The notes beneath the pieces were generated by a model, which saw nothing but the letters and a program-made list of their open reading frames with translations, did no database searches and was not told where the DNA came from. From Lepeophtheirus salmonis (taxonomy: Eukaryota; Arthropoda; Copepoda; Siphonostomatoida; Caligidae): a stretch of 64,000 nt of DNA. The stretch lies in the NCBI RefSeq assembly GCF_016086655.4, contig NC_052136.2, positions 13,640,001 through 13,704,000 on the forward strand, written 5' to 3'. Position numbers and translations under genes: made by a program. Shown in pieces: positions 22,895-36,150 of the stretch; within the stretch, counting starts at the first letter, position 1; every line of letters starts with the position of its first letter.

Positions 22895-22920
22895 GGCGAC
22901 AATTTGATCCCCGCTTCTTG
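22895..22920 (-). repeat. Right TIR of maT-like element
   Basis: Read on the minus strand it starts CAAGAAGCGGGGATC and is followed on the plus strand by TA (22921-22922). Confidence 0.9.
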
Positions 22921-22922
22921 TA

Positions 22923-24060
22923 GAATAACATCTTTGGAAAATCACAAACGTTAAAGTAATATTTTTATACAAGTCAATGAACAATTTTTTGTTTGATTGA
23001 TTTCAATGCTTTAGTTACTCAAAAGAGGTGAATAACCACATTGACTCTAGGGATATCAACAAAATACGAATATACAGGTAGCAGTGTGAGGGATTCAATG
23101 CCAAACAATAGTGTACAATAGAGTTGTTACTATTTTTTTAAACATATAATTCAGCAAATGAGCCCCTTATAACTTCGAGGAACAATTGTATTCGGATTTC
23201 AAAAATAAAATCATTTACTTTTTTAATATATAAAAAACTTCCCCTCATTTCTGAAGATTTTAAAATTCCTTTTTTATAACATATGTAATAGTTGCCATGA
23301 TGGCGTTTGTATGAACTAAAGTACTTAAATATTTAATATAGCCTAAATAAACAGAGTTATTCTTAAATGGAAGTATTTGTATTATTTTTATAAGTGAGTA
23401 AAGTATGTATTTGAAAATATAATTATTTTTTGTGTAAAAGATAAAATATGTCTTACAATTATTGTAAAAGAACATAACCAATTTGTCAATTTGGAAGAAA
23501 AATCTTCCTCCTTGTTCTAAACAAAAAAAAAGAGGCCTTCATATTCCAATGGTTGACTGACTTTTAAATCTTGGTGGAATATCAAAAAATCATAAAATTA
23601 TTGGAAATACTTTTTTTTTTTCAGCTCTGAAAAATGACTACTGGATGTGATCAAAATTATTTTTTCATTAACAGAATTGCATTGAAATAAAAGTACACAT
23701 AAAATACATTGATTTCCCTCTCTCTAGAGCTCTTATTTGAAAAACAAAACAAAATATTAACACCCAATTTTTTCATTGGTCTCACTCATCAAATCAAAAA
23801 TAACCCATCTGAAAAATTCACTCCTTCACTATTTTAATTATTCCATGTCACCAACGTAAATGGAGAATGAAAATAGATGAAAAACTAGGAATTAGATTAT
23901 GTATCTTTCAATTGATGCCCCCAAGAAAACAACCCATACTAAAAATAATCCAAAGTTACTCTTAACAACTAACTGTCTTTGAATGATTTTGTACGGACTC
24001 AGGTCCGATTCCATTTATTTGTCATTGTCTTCATCTCCACAATATAACCCAAAAACCGAA
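22923..24060. other. AT-rich non-coding stretch
   Basis: No gene or recognisable repeat. The 73-codon minus frame at 23260-23481 is Ile/Tyr/Lys/Asn-rich and looks like chance. Confidence 0.55.
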
Positions 24061-24067
24061 GCGAAAA

Positions 24068-24204
24068 CACGTGATGGAGAGATGATTTCAAGTACCTATA
24101 TGAATTATGCTTGGCCTGTCATCATCCTAAAATAACTGCTCATTGGCCTCACATCAAGTGGAAGATGCTTACGAACTGACGTCAGGCATGATGGAATTCA
24201 CGTG
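24068..24204. promoter_or_regulatory. Cluster of CRE and E-box palindromes
   Basis: CACGTG at 24068-24073, TGACGTCA at 24177-24184 and CACGTG at 24199-24204 lie within 137 bases of otherwise CpG-poor DNA. These are consensus bHLH and CREB/ATF sites. No gene is visible within several kb, so a distal regulatory element is possible but unproven. Confidence 0.25.
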
Positions 24205-25194
24205 CAATATATGTGCTTAATTGTTCTGCAAGACAGTCGTAATATAGTTAGAGGATATAATTTCATTTCTAAGTTATCGAGAATAATTACAGTAAATCAA
24301 CTTTATGGAATTATTCACCTCACTTTGCTAGATTATATATATATGTAATAAAGAGCATTAAAACCAACTGCTAATAAGATAAATCGATTAATAACATTTT
24401 CAGATTGAATTAAAATGCAGAAAAGGCCGCAAAGCCTATGGAGAAAATACATCGAAATTCAAGTACAAAAAAATGTTTAAATTTGAAGTATATGTGAAAA
24501 TATAAACTTAATTAATATATTTTTTGTTTGCACACTTATTTATTTAAAAAACCTTTAAATTATAAAAGAGAGTTATATACTCGTATATAAGTATATATTT
24601 GAAAATGACAGATTTATACAAAATTTTACATCACGGGATCGGATAAACTTTCAATTTATTTCAAAAATACGTCAAATATTCTTCAACTACACATAAAAGT
24701 TCTTCGATTTTGATTGGTGTTACATGAATAAATAAATTGGCATTACCCTAGTGTACATAGACTGTATATGTCTCTTTAAATTACAACCGAGCTGGGAATT
24801 AATACTCTTGTGCGACTTAAGTCGTATTTTTATCCAATGTAACTCAGAATGCCAGTTAAAATACTTAAACTTGACTCAAACTTGTAGTGAATCGACTTCA
24901 GACTCAAAAGGACTCGTGTGTTAAAAAAACCGACCTACAAACACCAATGAATACTTGTTTATTACTTTTTGGTGTTTGTCTTATTGCAGTTGTTTAAAAT
25001 GTATTATGATATGAAAGAAAGTCAAAAATATAATCAGTTGGTTACTTTATATCTAAATAGGTTTTTTTTAATCATCAATGCCTTATAAACATTTTTGTAA
25101 TACTAAAATTATTTTTAATAAGTAATACTTTTGTTTCTGTTGTACTATTTTGATGTAATAAAGCTTCCGAACATTTGTGAGTAATATGAAATTG
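24205..25194. other. AT-rich stretch with an ACTC-rich patch
   Basis: Mostly featureless. At about 24810-24925 there is a patch rich in GACTCAAA/ACTTG words related to the minisatellite at 43205-43830. Confidence 0.45.
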
Positions 25195-25440
25195 GGTTTG
25201 TTTCTTAATTCCAAATACGGCCTAAGATTTTTTTATTACCTTCAGGACCTTCAGCAAAAGCCCATAAGTTTTTGGCATTCTTAGATATTTATAAGTCTCA
25301 TAGCTAATTTAAACGATTTTAAACAAAAATAAATGATATTAATATATTGAAAAGTCTAAGTTTAAAAATATTTAAAAATGTTTTTATAATATTTATACCT
25401 TAATTTTTATTTGACTAAAGTTCAAAAGGGATGCTTTTTC
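25195..25440 (+). repeat. Dispersed repeat R3, copy 2
   Basis: ACCTTCAGGACCTTCAGCAA near 25242, then ATTCTTAGATATTTATAAG and AAATAAATGATATTAATATA, in the same order as 9560-9800. Confidence 0.5.
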
Positions 25441-27974
25441 TGCAGACAAATTATAACTTAAAAAAATCAATAAAGAAAGTGTAAAAATATATTATATAAC
25501 GCTAAAAATCTACCTTTTAACTTTATAAACAAAACTTCTTTCAAAACACTCTATATCGTCGTAAATTTGAGATAAGTTCATCATCAGATTATTTACTAGA
25601 ATACAGCTACTATTTGAATTCAACTTAGAAAAAAAAGGTCAAATGTTATATTAATTGTCAATATTTTTCCTATTGAACACTGTCAATAATATGTAAAAAT
25701 TCATAAGAAACACTTTAAAAAAATTGTATCATCCAACTATGTGAGGGCTCTAAGAAATATAATTACATTTATTAGAGTTGTAAAATATTTTTTTTTTTTC
25801 TTGATTAAAATTGTCTCCAAGATTGTAAAAGTAAAGAAAAAGAAGAATACAATATACAATAAAAGCAATTTAAATATCTAATAAATTCGTGTTATAGCAT
25901 GTGAATAAAATGACTAAAAAGTTGCGAGCTCATAGAGACAAAAAATAAATTATAACAAAATTACATCAGATTACTAAGTTCTATGCTAATTCTTTTTTTA
26001 TTACTTTTAAAATACGGAAAGAATAAACCACACCTCTAGACTAAAATAAAAATATATTAAATATAAAAAATAGTTCATCACTCCCTAAGAGGTTGAACGA
26101 TATTACATCTTTTTTTGTGTGGGTTGCTTGCTTTATATTTGATTCGACAAATAAATTTCATTCCATTTATTAAAAAATATGTGTCAATCACGCATAAATA
26201 CCATTGTGGTAAATAAAAGGCATATATATATGTCTTTTATTTAATAGGGTGGCAAGAAATGTAGCGATATAGTTAAGTTTTAAGTAAAGCTATAAAAAAA
26301 ACAATTGGTACTTTGATCAGTTTTATCAGTATTCTTATTCTTTTTTATGTTTGTACGTAACTCATTGGATGAAATAGAAGTACCAGATAGCATTTGCAGA
26401 TGTGCTCATTTTCACTTCAATACTTTTCCTATTCTCACGCTATTTTGACTTTGTTTTTATTAACAAAGTTAATGAACTTGGTAAAAAAACCTATTTCATT
26501 ACATAACAAACAAGTTGACAGATCCGAATAATTTTGTCAATTTATGGTGGAGGAGTTCAAATATGCTTCATTGCCCTAGGGAATCTACTCAATTGCCCTA
26601 GTCTTTAGGTGGATTATTAGGCATAGTGCCCAAGTAAAACCATGAAATCAGGCTCCACAAATCCACAAAAATCGATACGGACAATAGGAATGGGTCTATC
26701 AGGCAAGTAGTAGTACATGATTCTACTTTGCCTGTTGCTCCCCCAAAAATCGACCACATATGTCATTTAAATTTTATTTCATTTTTTGAAATATTTAATG
26801 TAATTGTCTACTTTTAAATATCAATTAAAATGCTAAAAATACTTGTATAAAGATAATAAACCGAAAAAAATATATCCTTGTTTCTAAATAATATTAACAT
26901 CATGAGTTTGGAGTTTAACAAGATATTAAATTTTTGAAAAAATATTATTATTTTTGCAAATTGGGATTAGATTGCGTGTAGTACATTAAACAATGACTAT
27001 AATATTACATTTTTATGACCACCGTTGCATGCCTCAATCCTCACGTTTTAAAAAGTAGAATCCGAGAAATCAAAAGGAAAAACAACGACTTTTAAGCCAT
27101 CAGTGAATTAAATTTACGAATAAATTCTAAATAAGCAAGATGAATGGCATATAATCAAATTCAATATTTTAGGAGCATACTCGTACAAAAAGGTATTTGT
27201 ACTAAAACCTAAATTTAACAAAAGTTTCTGATTTATTTTTATATTTAGCTTTTTTGGCAATTTTTCAAATATTTTAAGAGTTATTATGGACCATAATTAT
27301 TGTTATAGCTCTCTTTGATCGAGGTTTTGAAAAATAAATGTTAGTGTTGCACTATTATTGATCTTGGAGGTTTAATTTTTTTTTAAAAAGAACCAAATAA
27401 TAATAATATAAACATACGATGTTATAACTACAAAACATCCCAATAAATTTTGTATATATCTTTTAACTCTCAAATTCTTAATGGTTAATCCAATTTTGTC
27501 TTAAATAATATCTATTTAATCTAACTTTAATATACAAATTTGGAACGTACTCAAACTATTCTTCTTAAATTTGAATTTTGTCGACATGAGTCGAGTCGAA
27601 TAAATTTTAATGTCGAATGTCTTGAATGTGATTGATTAGAAAATCACTTTAACAGAGGGACAAGAGATTCAAAACATTTAATAAGGTTTTGTAAAAAAAA
27701 AAAAAATCCAAACAACCCATATAAATATACACAGTTGAGTTGGTTTTTTCCAAATTTGAAAATCAACTCACTATTTGAATGGGATAGAACCGAGTCGATA
27801 ACTCTTCGAGTTAACTTTCACTATCCATTTTCATCCTTTCAAAAAGGGTCATAACATCATTTTATTAAATTGAGGGGTTTAAAAAGTCTAGCGAAGTATT
27901 CACATCAGGATTTGAAATAAATAGAGTTAATAATAAGTGATTTACACCGTTATTAGAATACTAAAGATATTACC
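25441..27974. other. AT-rich non-coding stretch with one strong palindrome
   Basis: No gene seen. 26211-26242 is a 32-bp palindrome. An ATGAGTCGAGTCGAAT patch near 27585 and the short CCCTAG pair near 26575-26600 are the only other distinctive pieces. Confidence 0.5.
26211..26242. repeat. 32-bp near-perfect palindrome
   Basis: AAATAAAAGGCATATA faces TATATGTCTTTTATTT, 16-bp arms with one mismatched pair and no spacer. Confidence 0.85.
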
Positions 27975-28565
27975 CAGCCTTGCTCAGAGTTATTAGGTGT
28001 CGACAAAGAAACAAACTTTGCTTTAATAATTTATATTTGTTCTATTAATATAGAATAAGTTATTTCTATTAAGAAATCCTCACTATTATTTTTCATTAAC
28101 ATACTCAAACATAGTTGCTCAAGCCATACATGTTCTCTCCTCAAGAAGGAAATAATAACAATAAAAGTCTAAGAAAATAAAATTAATATGTTTTGGTGGG
28201 CCAGAGAGTACTTTAGTCTTTACCTACACATAGTCTTTGCTAAACTTCCTCAAAACTCACAGAGTTAGTACTCGGCATGGTCCAGAATTATCAGATGTCG
28301 ACTAACAGGCAATCTTTGCTTTAAAAGTCTATTAGATAACCCCACAAAAAATCCTATGTGTTACTTACTTTTTTTCATGGGCATTCGGACACTTAGTTAC
28401 TCAAAACATAGATTTTATTTCCACAATGATTAAATAATAGATTGATGATTTTCTTGGCTTAATATAATGTAATGAGCCAGGGAGAACTTGAGTCCCTTAG
28501 AACGGTCTTTGGATGTGCTTTACTTAAACACACTTGATGCTAAGCCTCACATCAAGTCATATTCA
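27975..28565 (+). repeat. Repeat R2, two adjacent copies
   Basis: Copy A (about 27975-28262) and copy B (about 28263-28565) are head to tail, about 297 bases apart. Shared blocks: TTATTAGGTGTCGAC / TTATCAGATGTCGAC, TTTGCTTTAA, CACTATTATTTTTCATTAAC-like, TGCTCAAG/TACTCAAAACATAG, a T/A-rich block, GAGCCAGGGAGAACTTGAGT-like, and GCTAAACTTCCTC / GCTAAGCCTCAC. A third, more decayed stretch with the same words continues to about 28920 (ATGTTTTCTCCTTCAGAATG near 28688; CATACAAACTTTGCTTTA near 28897). Confidence 0.65.
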
Positions 28566-31500
28566 TTATTTTTTATTTTACATTTGTATGTATGTTCTTC
28601 CATTTGATTTTTTAACAACCTTTTTGTTAACAAGGAGTCAACATCTTTTATGAAGACAGGAACAAGGGATTACTTTATATTTTTAATGTTTTCTCCTTCA
28701 GAATGAAATATTAAAAATTGAAAATTTGAGAAAATAAAAATAATATTGTTACAGATGCCAACAAAAACAAAACGCTAAAGAATACTATGAATTTACAACG
28801 CTCAATATATGCACTATCCTTTTCATTTCTCTTAAATATGATGCAATGAGCTTTAATTAAAATTACTCATTAGTCAGTCAATCAATCATACTAACAAACA
28901 TACAAACTTTGCTTTATTATTACAGATATGCATAGCTAAAATTTTGACAAAATGTGTGATTTTTCAACTCTTTCATCACTTTTTGAATATATAAACAGGA
29001 TTTGAACATACTTCATGAAATACAATGTATAAAAGAAGTTAATCTCATTTAAAGTTTTAATGACAGACTTAAAAATGTATGTAGAATGTACGTACATATG
29101 TAAATAGCTAATTAAAAAAACACACAAAAAAACAAAAACAACATTAAAGAGCACGAACAAAGAGTCTAAAATTGTACAGAGTACAGCTTTGATATTAATT
29201 TTCTGACCCTTTAGTCCTACTCTGCTTTAACCAAAGGTATAATTTTACTTCACTTGGGTCAAAAATAAAATAAAAATATATATTTATATAAAAAGGGGGG
29301 GGGGGAATGTTTAAAAAAAAATATAATTCCTTTTTTCTTGGGATATATTTTCTCAACGGAAAAAATAAATATAGACATAATGTATAGTAAAGTAAAAAAT
29401 TTTTACAACTATATAAAAAATATATATTTACTCATGTATTTCTTTAAAAAAATAACTTCCACAGTAAATAAAGTATAGTTAGTTGCCATAATAGAACCTT
29501 GTTGGAAAAATACATTAGAAAAGTTCTTTTTCACAATAATAAAAAAATATTGAAAAATGGGGGAAAAAAATCACGACAACCAATTTATAACTGTTAAATT
29601 ACGTCAATTCGTAAAATGCTTAACTACGTTTACGGGTCATTTTAAACCCGCAAGAGTGTTTAACCTTTCGTTCAAGAATATGATTTTTATCACATAAGTT
29701 CTTTAATTCACATATTTGGTTAGAAGTTTATTTTAGTTACAAATTTATATGAAATACGTAGTAATTATGTTTAACAAAATAAAAAGTAATAGTATTTCTA
29801 ATTGAGTTAATAGCAAATCTATATATTGAATAAATTCACCAAACCTTGACTAAATATACAAATAATTCTTGGAACCAACATACTTACAAACGAAAAAGTT
29901 GCAATATCTTAACGCTCCGTTCCAAAAAATAAGAAAATGTGCTTTCGATCAATTGTAGCTGAAACAAAATGAGAGACAGTATATAAGATTTGGGGTACAT
30001 ACTAACCCAATTCGCAAACGAAAGATTAACTAATTATACTACAATATGTTATATTAAGATATGTAAGCATTATTTTACAGAATACATAAGTTAACTATCT
30101 GTTAGTGAACTAGGATAATATACAACCTGATATTCATGAAATCTTTTTATTTATTTTTATCTGCATTTTATCATCAATACTTTTCAATATGTTCCTAAAG
30201 TATTAAATTTGATTGAAAACAGTTATTTTTTATACGGATAAAGCCTTATTTGCGATTTATTCTTCAACTTTGGAAATTTAATCAAAGTTTAGTAAATCGT
30301 TTTGGTTAAAAGTCAATCCTTTGTTTTCCTATCTTAGATTCTTTTTATTTCTTCAATGTGAGAACAAAAGGTGTACCTTGACAGCTAAATCAATGTCATT
30401 TTCTCGCTATGTATTAAAACATCCCTGCTCATCAAAACTTATGCTTACTGTTATGATTCCCGAAATTCGCTAAAAGTAAATAATTTTTCATCCTCATTGA
30501 TATCAATTTCAACAAATTAATATTCTTGCAATAACAATATCAAATTTATTTTTAATGAATACCCTAAACTTTCGTTGTAATATAATTGCAAGAGGAAAAT
30601 ATAAAAAAAACAGCGAATATGAGACTGGTATTTTTTCAAAATTGTTACATATATCCTCAACTTATTATTTTTGTTTTATAAAATAAAAACTATTCATACG
30701 GTTGTTACTTACTGTTAAGAAATTATCTGGTAATTAAGCATATGTATTGTAGGAAAATATATGTCATCTTGATTCAATTCAGTTTTTTTTTCTAAATTTA
30801 AATTGCTCAATATTGATCCTTGTACGTAATTAAACATTAAAAATCATTTAAAGAACAACTCAACAAGCTAAAATCCTGAATTTTCAAAAAAAAAATTGAT
30901 ACCAACCTACAAATTTATATTTAAAAAGTTTTTTATGAGGTGTTGGATAACTTGGACTAAAAGTCTGTTAAAATTGTTTAAAGACGTCAGATGCCCGGAT
31001 TTGCTGCCTCGAAAAAGCCATTTAGTAACTTGATGAAGACGATTATTTGTTTCTAAATTACTAACCAATGATTATTTCTAATTATTAGTTAGTTCTTAAG
31101 TTTATCAAAAGTAAATGAAATATCTCATTAAATTGATGAAGGACGAGGATTGACAATATTTGGCACAAGATTACCTTTAGTATTTCTCTATTACCTCTTA
31201 AGACACACATAAATAATAGCTTTTTCTCAAAAATTTTCTAAATATATATCTCAGTTATTGCAAATCTTTACCTTTTGTGAAGATCACTACAGATTAAGTA
31301 TTTTTGGCTTTTTGGTTGTTGTCAGAAATCGTTTTAATGAGTATTATTTTAGAATAAATATCATAAAACATCTTCCCTTGAGTAGAGAAAATTGTGCATT
31401 TCCATTTAAACAAAATATTTACAATTTTACAGATTGGGGCAGTATTTTTTTATTAGGTCGTGTTGGTCTACCCATGGATTTTAAATAATGTATTTCAAAA

Positions 31501-34500
31501 CAGGAGTTATATTGTCCCTGCACTAATTTCACATTAAGAGTATGGGGATCATAACACTTATGTGATAGTGTTTGAAAAATATATTTCGGCATGTCTATTT
31601 TTAAACTTTGCACGACTTTCGCAAGGCATAATTATCGAAAAAAGTCATCTGAAATACACTGATGTTTTCTATCAAACATGAGAAAAAAATAAAGATGGTA
31701 ACATCTTAGCATAATTAATAACACTATTCAAATTTACAACTAAAAAAAAAAAAACTCTTGCCATACATAAAGCCCAGGGGATAAATTTGCATTAAAAAAT
31801 ACTTTATACTAAATTATGAGTAACTTTCTAATTCAACCAAATAAAATAGTATATGCACATTAGAAGTTTATTTTAGTGATTTGACCACCTTATAAAAGAA
31901 ACCATGGTATACATATATACAAATATATGCGTATATAATCTATAGTCCTTAAACATCCATTGCTACTAATTTTATTATGGTGTGTGAAAGCCCTTAATTA
32001 TCAAAAAAAAATACAAATATTTTATACCCCAGTCTCTTTTTTCCTTGCCGATGAATAGTTCACATCTCTAACTAAAATGATATGTAAAAAAATGTATATC
32101 TATTTCACTCTATGTAAGGTGTTTCTCTCTACAACATAAATGAAAGAGATATTAATACTAAGATATATATCCAGTTTAGTTATAATGGAAATAAATCCTT
32201 TGGGAGACCCTGAATACAATAGATTCAATGTTTGATATATGTATTTGCTATCTATTTCTGTATAGATGAAAAGCTTTTATAAGAATCATCTGATACAATA
32301 TATCTTTATATGACCATTTAGTAAGAATCGTATCTCAATAACAAAATCAGCTGAAATATAGTCTTCTATCTTGCTAGGTAACATGAAAATCACGACTTTA
32401 CTCCACTTACCTTAAAAAAAGTACATGATATTCTGTTGTCAGCTGTCTACTTTCTACTTATTTTCCTCAGGTTATCAATAGTTTGTCGTAAACTTTGATG
32501 GATTGTATTATAAATAATTCTTATTTAGGCGCTGTGAACAATTCCAAACAATTATCAATTATTTATTCCATAATTAAGAAAAATAGGTTTAGTTAAAAAT
32601 GATTTTAAGCCTTTTTCTGGGGTTTTACTCAGGAAAGTTGCGTGATACAATATATATAACAAGGTGATTTATTTGTCAATAATATGAGATGAACCAGCAA
32701 CTGATATTAGAAAGCTATTTATTAAGATTATATTTTACTTTGGATTTTGTAAATTTAAGTCATTTAAGAAAAATTAAAGTATTAGACAATCTAAGTATTA
32801 TTTTTTATTTTCCAAAGCTATTACAATTAATCTTTGGTTCTTAAAGATACCATTTGTCAATAAGGAATGAAAAAGTTATAGTTATTGATAGGATTAGAGT
32901 AGAATTGAGGATCGATATAAGAGTAATACATGTCAGATATGGAGTATATTTGTATTTATTTCCTTCCTCCCACCGTTGCTTAAAGTTAATCCAATAAAAT
33001 ATCAAGCCATTTAATTTGTTTAATCCCAAACATTATTCAAATTTTAAGTAACCTATTAATCGTCGTTTTTTTTTTTTTTTACTTATCGACAGAGTTTAGA
33101 ATTTACAGCTTATATCCACAGATTTAAAAACAGCCGAAATCCTCGTGAGCTAGCTTATATAAAACATTATATGTTATAATTAGTAATGTAAATCGTGTGA
33201 ATTTTTTAGTTACCTCGTTTTTTTAGAGCTTATAGTCTGAATTTATTCTTGCCAATACATTTGTATATTTGGCCTCTAGTCCATTTTGAAAGCTGATTGT
33301 AGTTGATATAATGAAATGAAAGGACTGCTAAGCTGTTTTCCTCAAAAACATTCTTCAAATTGTTAGCATTATTATGTTGCTTTTTCGTTTATTTTTCACA
33401 GACACGATATTCATCACTATTTATAACTTTAAAAGACAAATTTTAATCGAGTTATAGACAATACACAAAACTTCTTAGCTTAAAAGTTGTTCTTTTAAAA
33501 TTTACTAAATTCTTCTTTATTTTTCCACGTAAGAATTAGTAAAATTATAGATTTGATTTTATATCATGCATACAACTTAACAGATGGGTACTAATTTTAT
33601 ATCCAAATATTTGAATAAACTATTGAGCATTCATACTTACACAAAACTTTAATGTTTTTAAGATTGTTTATAAAAAAATATTCATTTTTTATTAATTTTC
33701 TCATAAAAGTAATTTTTAGCATTTTAAAAGATATTTACTATTCCAAAATGAATTCAATAGTGAATAATAAATACATAGTTTAAAGGATATATTTAATCGT
33801 TCTACTGTCTATTTTATCATTAACTTCGTTTTATTTTTGGGGCTTATATGTTATACAGTTCACTAACGGTGTTATAAAAGAGTATTGACTAACTGAAACT
33901 AAAAAATCAGGCTAAATCAATCAATTAATACTTACGTCTCTAAATAAAAACACTGACAATAACTTAACATCACTATATTCATGTTCTTTTTTTCCCAAGA
34001 AGCTCTGTAGATTTTGTAAAAACATAATTAGTTCATATATATCCTTATGTATTTAGATGATTAAATTTGTCCTTTTAAACAAGCAGAACATAATTTACGT
34101 ATCAAATATTTTCTTTAGTATTTATTTAATCAAATTGATATAGATGTATATATATATATATATTTAATTAAATTGACAAAATTGGGCAAAAGATGAAGTT
34201 GATTATTTCTTTTGAATTTATTATCCATATAAATTAATTTTTAGAAAATAAAATAATGATTTAACCAAAAATAACAACGCTATGCGAAAAGGAGCAATGG
34301 GAAAAGTGCCCAAATAACCCAAAAAATTAGATTTTAAAGATTTTTCTAAATATTGCTATTAATAGTCATTTCCTCAGGAAAATAAATATTTAACTATAAT
34401 TATATATAATTTGTAAAAAGAAAATTATGTTTGTGTTAAATGACAAAGATGTATCATGGTGTTACTCCTAAAACATAAAAATGTACTCTTTTTTTTTTTG

Positions 34501-35539
34501 TTTTTGCTGTCGATTTTTCCTCTTTTTCTTCTTAACAGTATAATAAGTTTAAAAAAAATTGTTTTATGTTAGGCTGTGAACAATTCATAGCTCGGAAGAA
34601 TGGTGTAACTACCAACTGGTTTTGGGCCGTTTTGCCTGCTTCTTTTTGTCGAAAAGTCTACAAGAAGGGATGAAAATATAAAACCACTACCATTATTATT
34701 TGTCTATTTTCTAGTTGATATTAAATTAAGTTCAAACAAACCCTGAAAAATTGCAGTAATATTTATAAGATTGTACAACTGGCACAACTGCTCTAGGCTT
34801 CCAGAGTCTCTAATTTAGTTATGTTTTATATGTCAGAAGTAGAGTATTTCCCTTGACTTGTGCTATTATCTGAATCTTCTTATATGTATAATGAATGTAA
34901 TCCTCAATTTTCTTATTAACTTTACAATGAAAGGAATTATAAACTAAATTAACATACATCATTGCCAATGACGGATTAACTAGCAAAAGTTTACCGATTA
35001 CTGAATAGCTGCCTATGAGTCGTTGCATCACTAATTGTGAAATTAAACAAAGGTAACGACATTGAATAAAATATACCTTTTCTTGATATAAAAAAACAGT
35101 CACTTAATGATTCTTACAACAACGAAAAACCATAAGGAGCCCCTCATGTCCCACTCAATTTCCAAATTTTCCCATAAATAAAACTTGAACATGATTCAAT
35201 ACAAAGAAAGATGCTATTAAATTGATTAGGAAATTTTTACGTGCTTCTTACATCGTTTTTTACACTCATTACATCTCTTTTATAAAGAAAAAATCTTAGC
35301 TATTAGGTCATAACCAAATATTTGACGATCTATTCTTTTGAAAAAAGTATATTTTGTTTTATTGATATAAATATTTGAACTAAAAGGAATTTGTTTTATT
35401 GCATATTTTAGCAACTCGAATAATTTTAAATTTTCAAGTTGGATCTTCAATATTGTAAAATGAATCATGGTATTCATGGTATATTTCTATAATTTGTAAA
35501 CCTAAATTTTTGAATGTATACTAATGGATATCATATTAA
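28566..35539. other. Long AT-rich non-coding stretch
   Basis: About 7 kb with no recognisable gene. It contains decayed R2 sequence at its left end, a G10 run near 29296, a TA-dinucleotide run near 34147, and two unassigned open frames (31258-31488 plus; 34819-35103 minus, 94 codons with a moderately coding-like centre that might be a LINE tail). No splice-bounded exon was found. Confidence 0.5.
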
Positions 35540-36150
35540 CAGATGACATTTTTTTAATTCGAATATGGTCTCCTTTTGCAAAATTTACTACCTTGAATCT
35601 GATAGCCGAGGCGTCACCGAAGGTACGACCTTATTCAAGGAAATGTTGAACTACTCTTGAATTATAGAGGTTTTAGTAAATTCAAATTTGTATGTAGCTT
35701 CTCCAAGACCATGTTCTTCGAAATTAACCAGACTACAAAAACTACAAATCCGGACCGGATGGGTACTAAAAGTTGTGACTAAAAAAGCTGAGGAAATTAG
35801 TATCACTCCCACTTTTTAATACCTTTTGCCGTGTTAGAGGAACCACCATCTTGATTAAATGTCTAAATCTTCTCTAAAGTCGGGATTTGCACAATGTTCT
35901 CCATGATGGTACTCATAATTTTTACTCCCTAGGGTACAAAGATTAGAAGTGCGTTATCGAACTGGTTTATACCACCATATACCATTACGGACTATAGTTT
36001 TTGCTTTCAATAGATCCTCATCAGGACGAATCATAGACTTTTTTGACTAGATCACGTTCATTGTGTGTATTGAGAATGGTTTCTACCGACAAAAAAAATT
36101 AATTCCACTAAAAAAATGTTGGAAGGCGTGCGAGACTTCAACAAACTTAG
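35540..36150 (-). pseudogene. Old mariner-type transposase remnant
   Basis: Reading the minus strand with several frame changes gives FNQDGGSSNTAKGIKKW near 35840 (the Q-D-G-A-P-x-H second-Asp block of this superfamily), then PSGPDL near 35750 (family: SPDL) and AIRFKV near 35590. No open frame longer than a few dozen codons survives and terminal repeats are not visible, so the boundaries are approximate. It is much older than the copies at 21608 and 47579. Confidence 0.5.

Larger units (their letters stand above)
21608..22920. mobile_element. maT-like (DD37D) Tc1/mariner element, complete ends
   Basis: The element is 1313 bp, bounded by 26-bp terminal inverted repeats (21608-21633 and 22895-22920) sharing the exact 20-mer GCGGGGATCAAATTGTCGCC and flanked by TA on both sides (21606-21607, 22921-22922), the expected Tc1/mariner target duplication. 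It encodes one transposase on the minus strand, now broken. Ends this well matched suggest a fairly recent copy. Confidence 0.92.
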
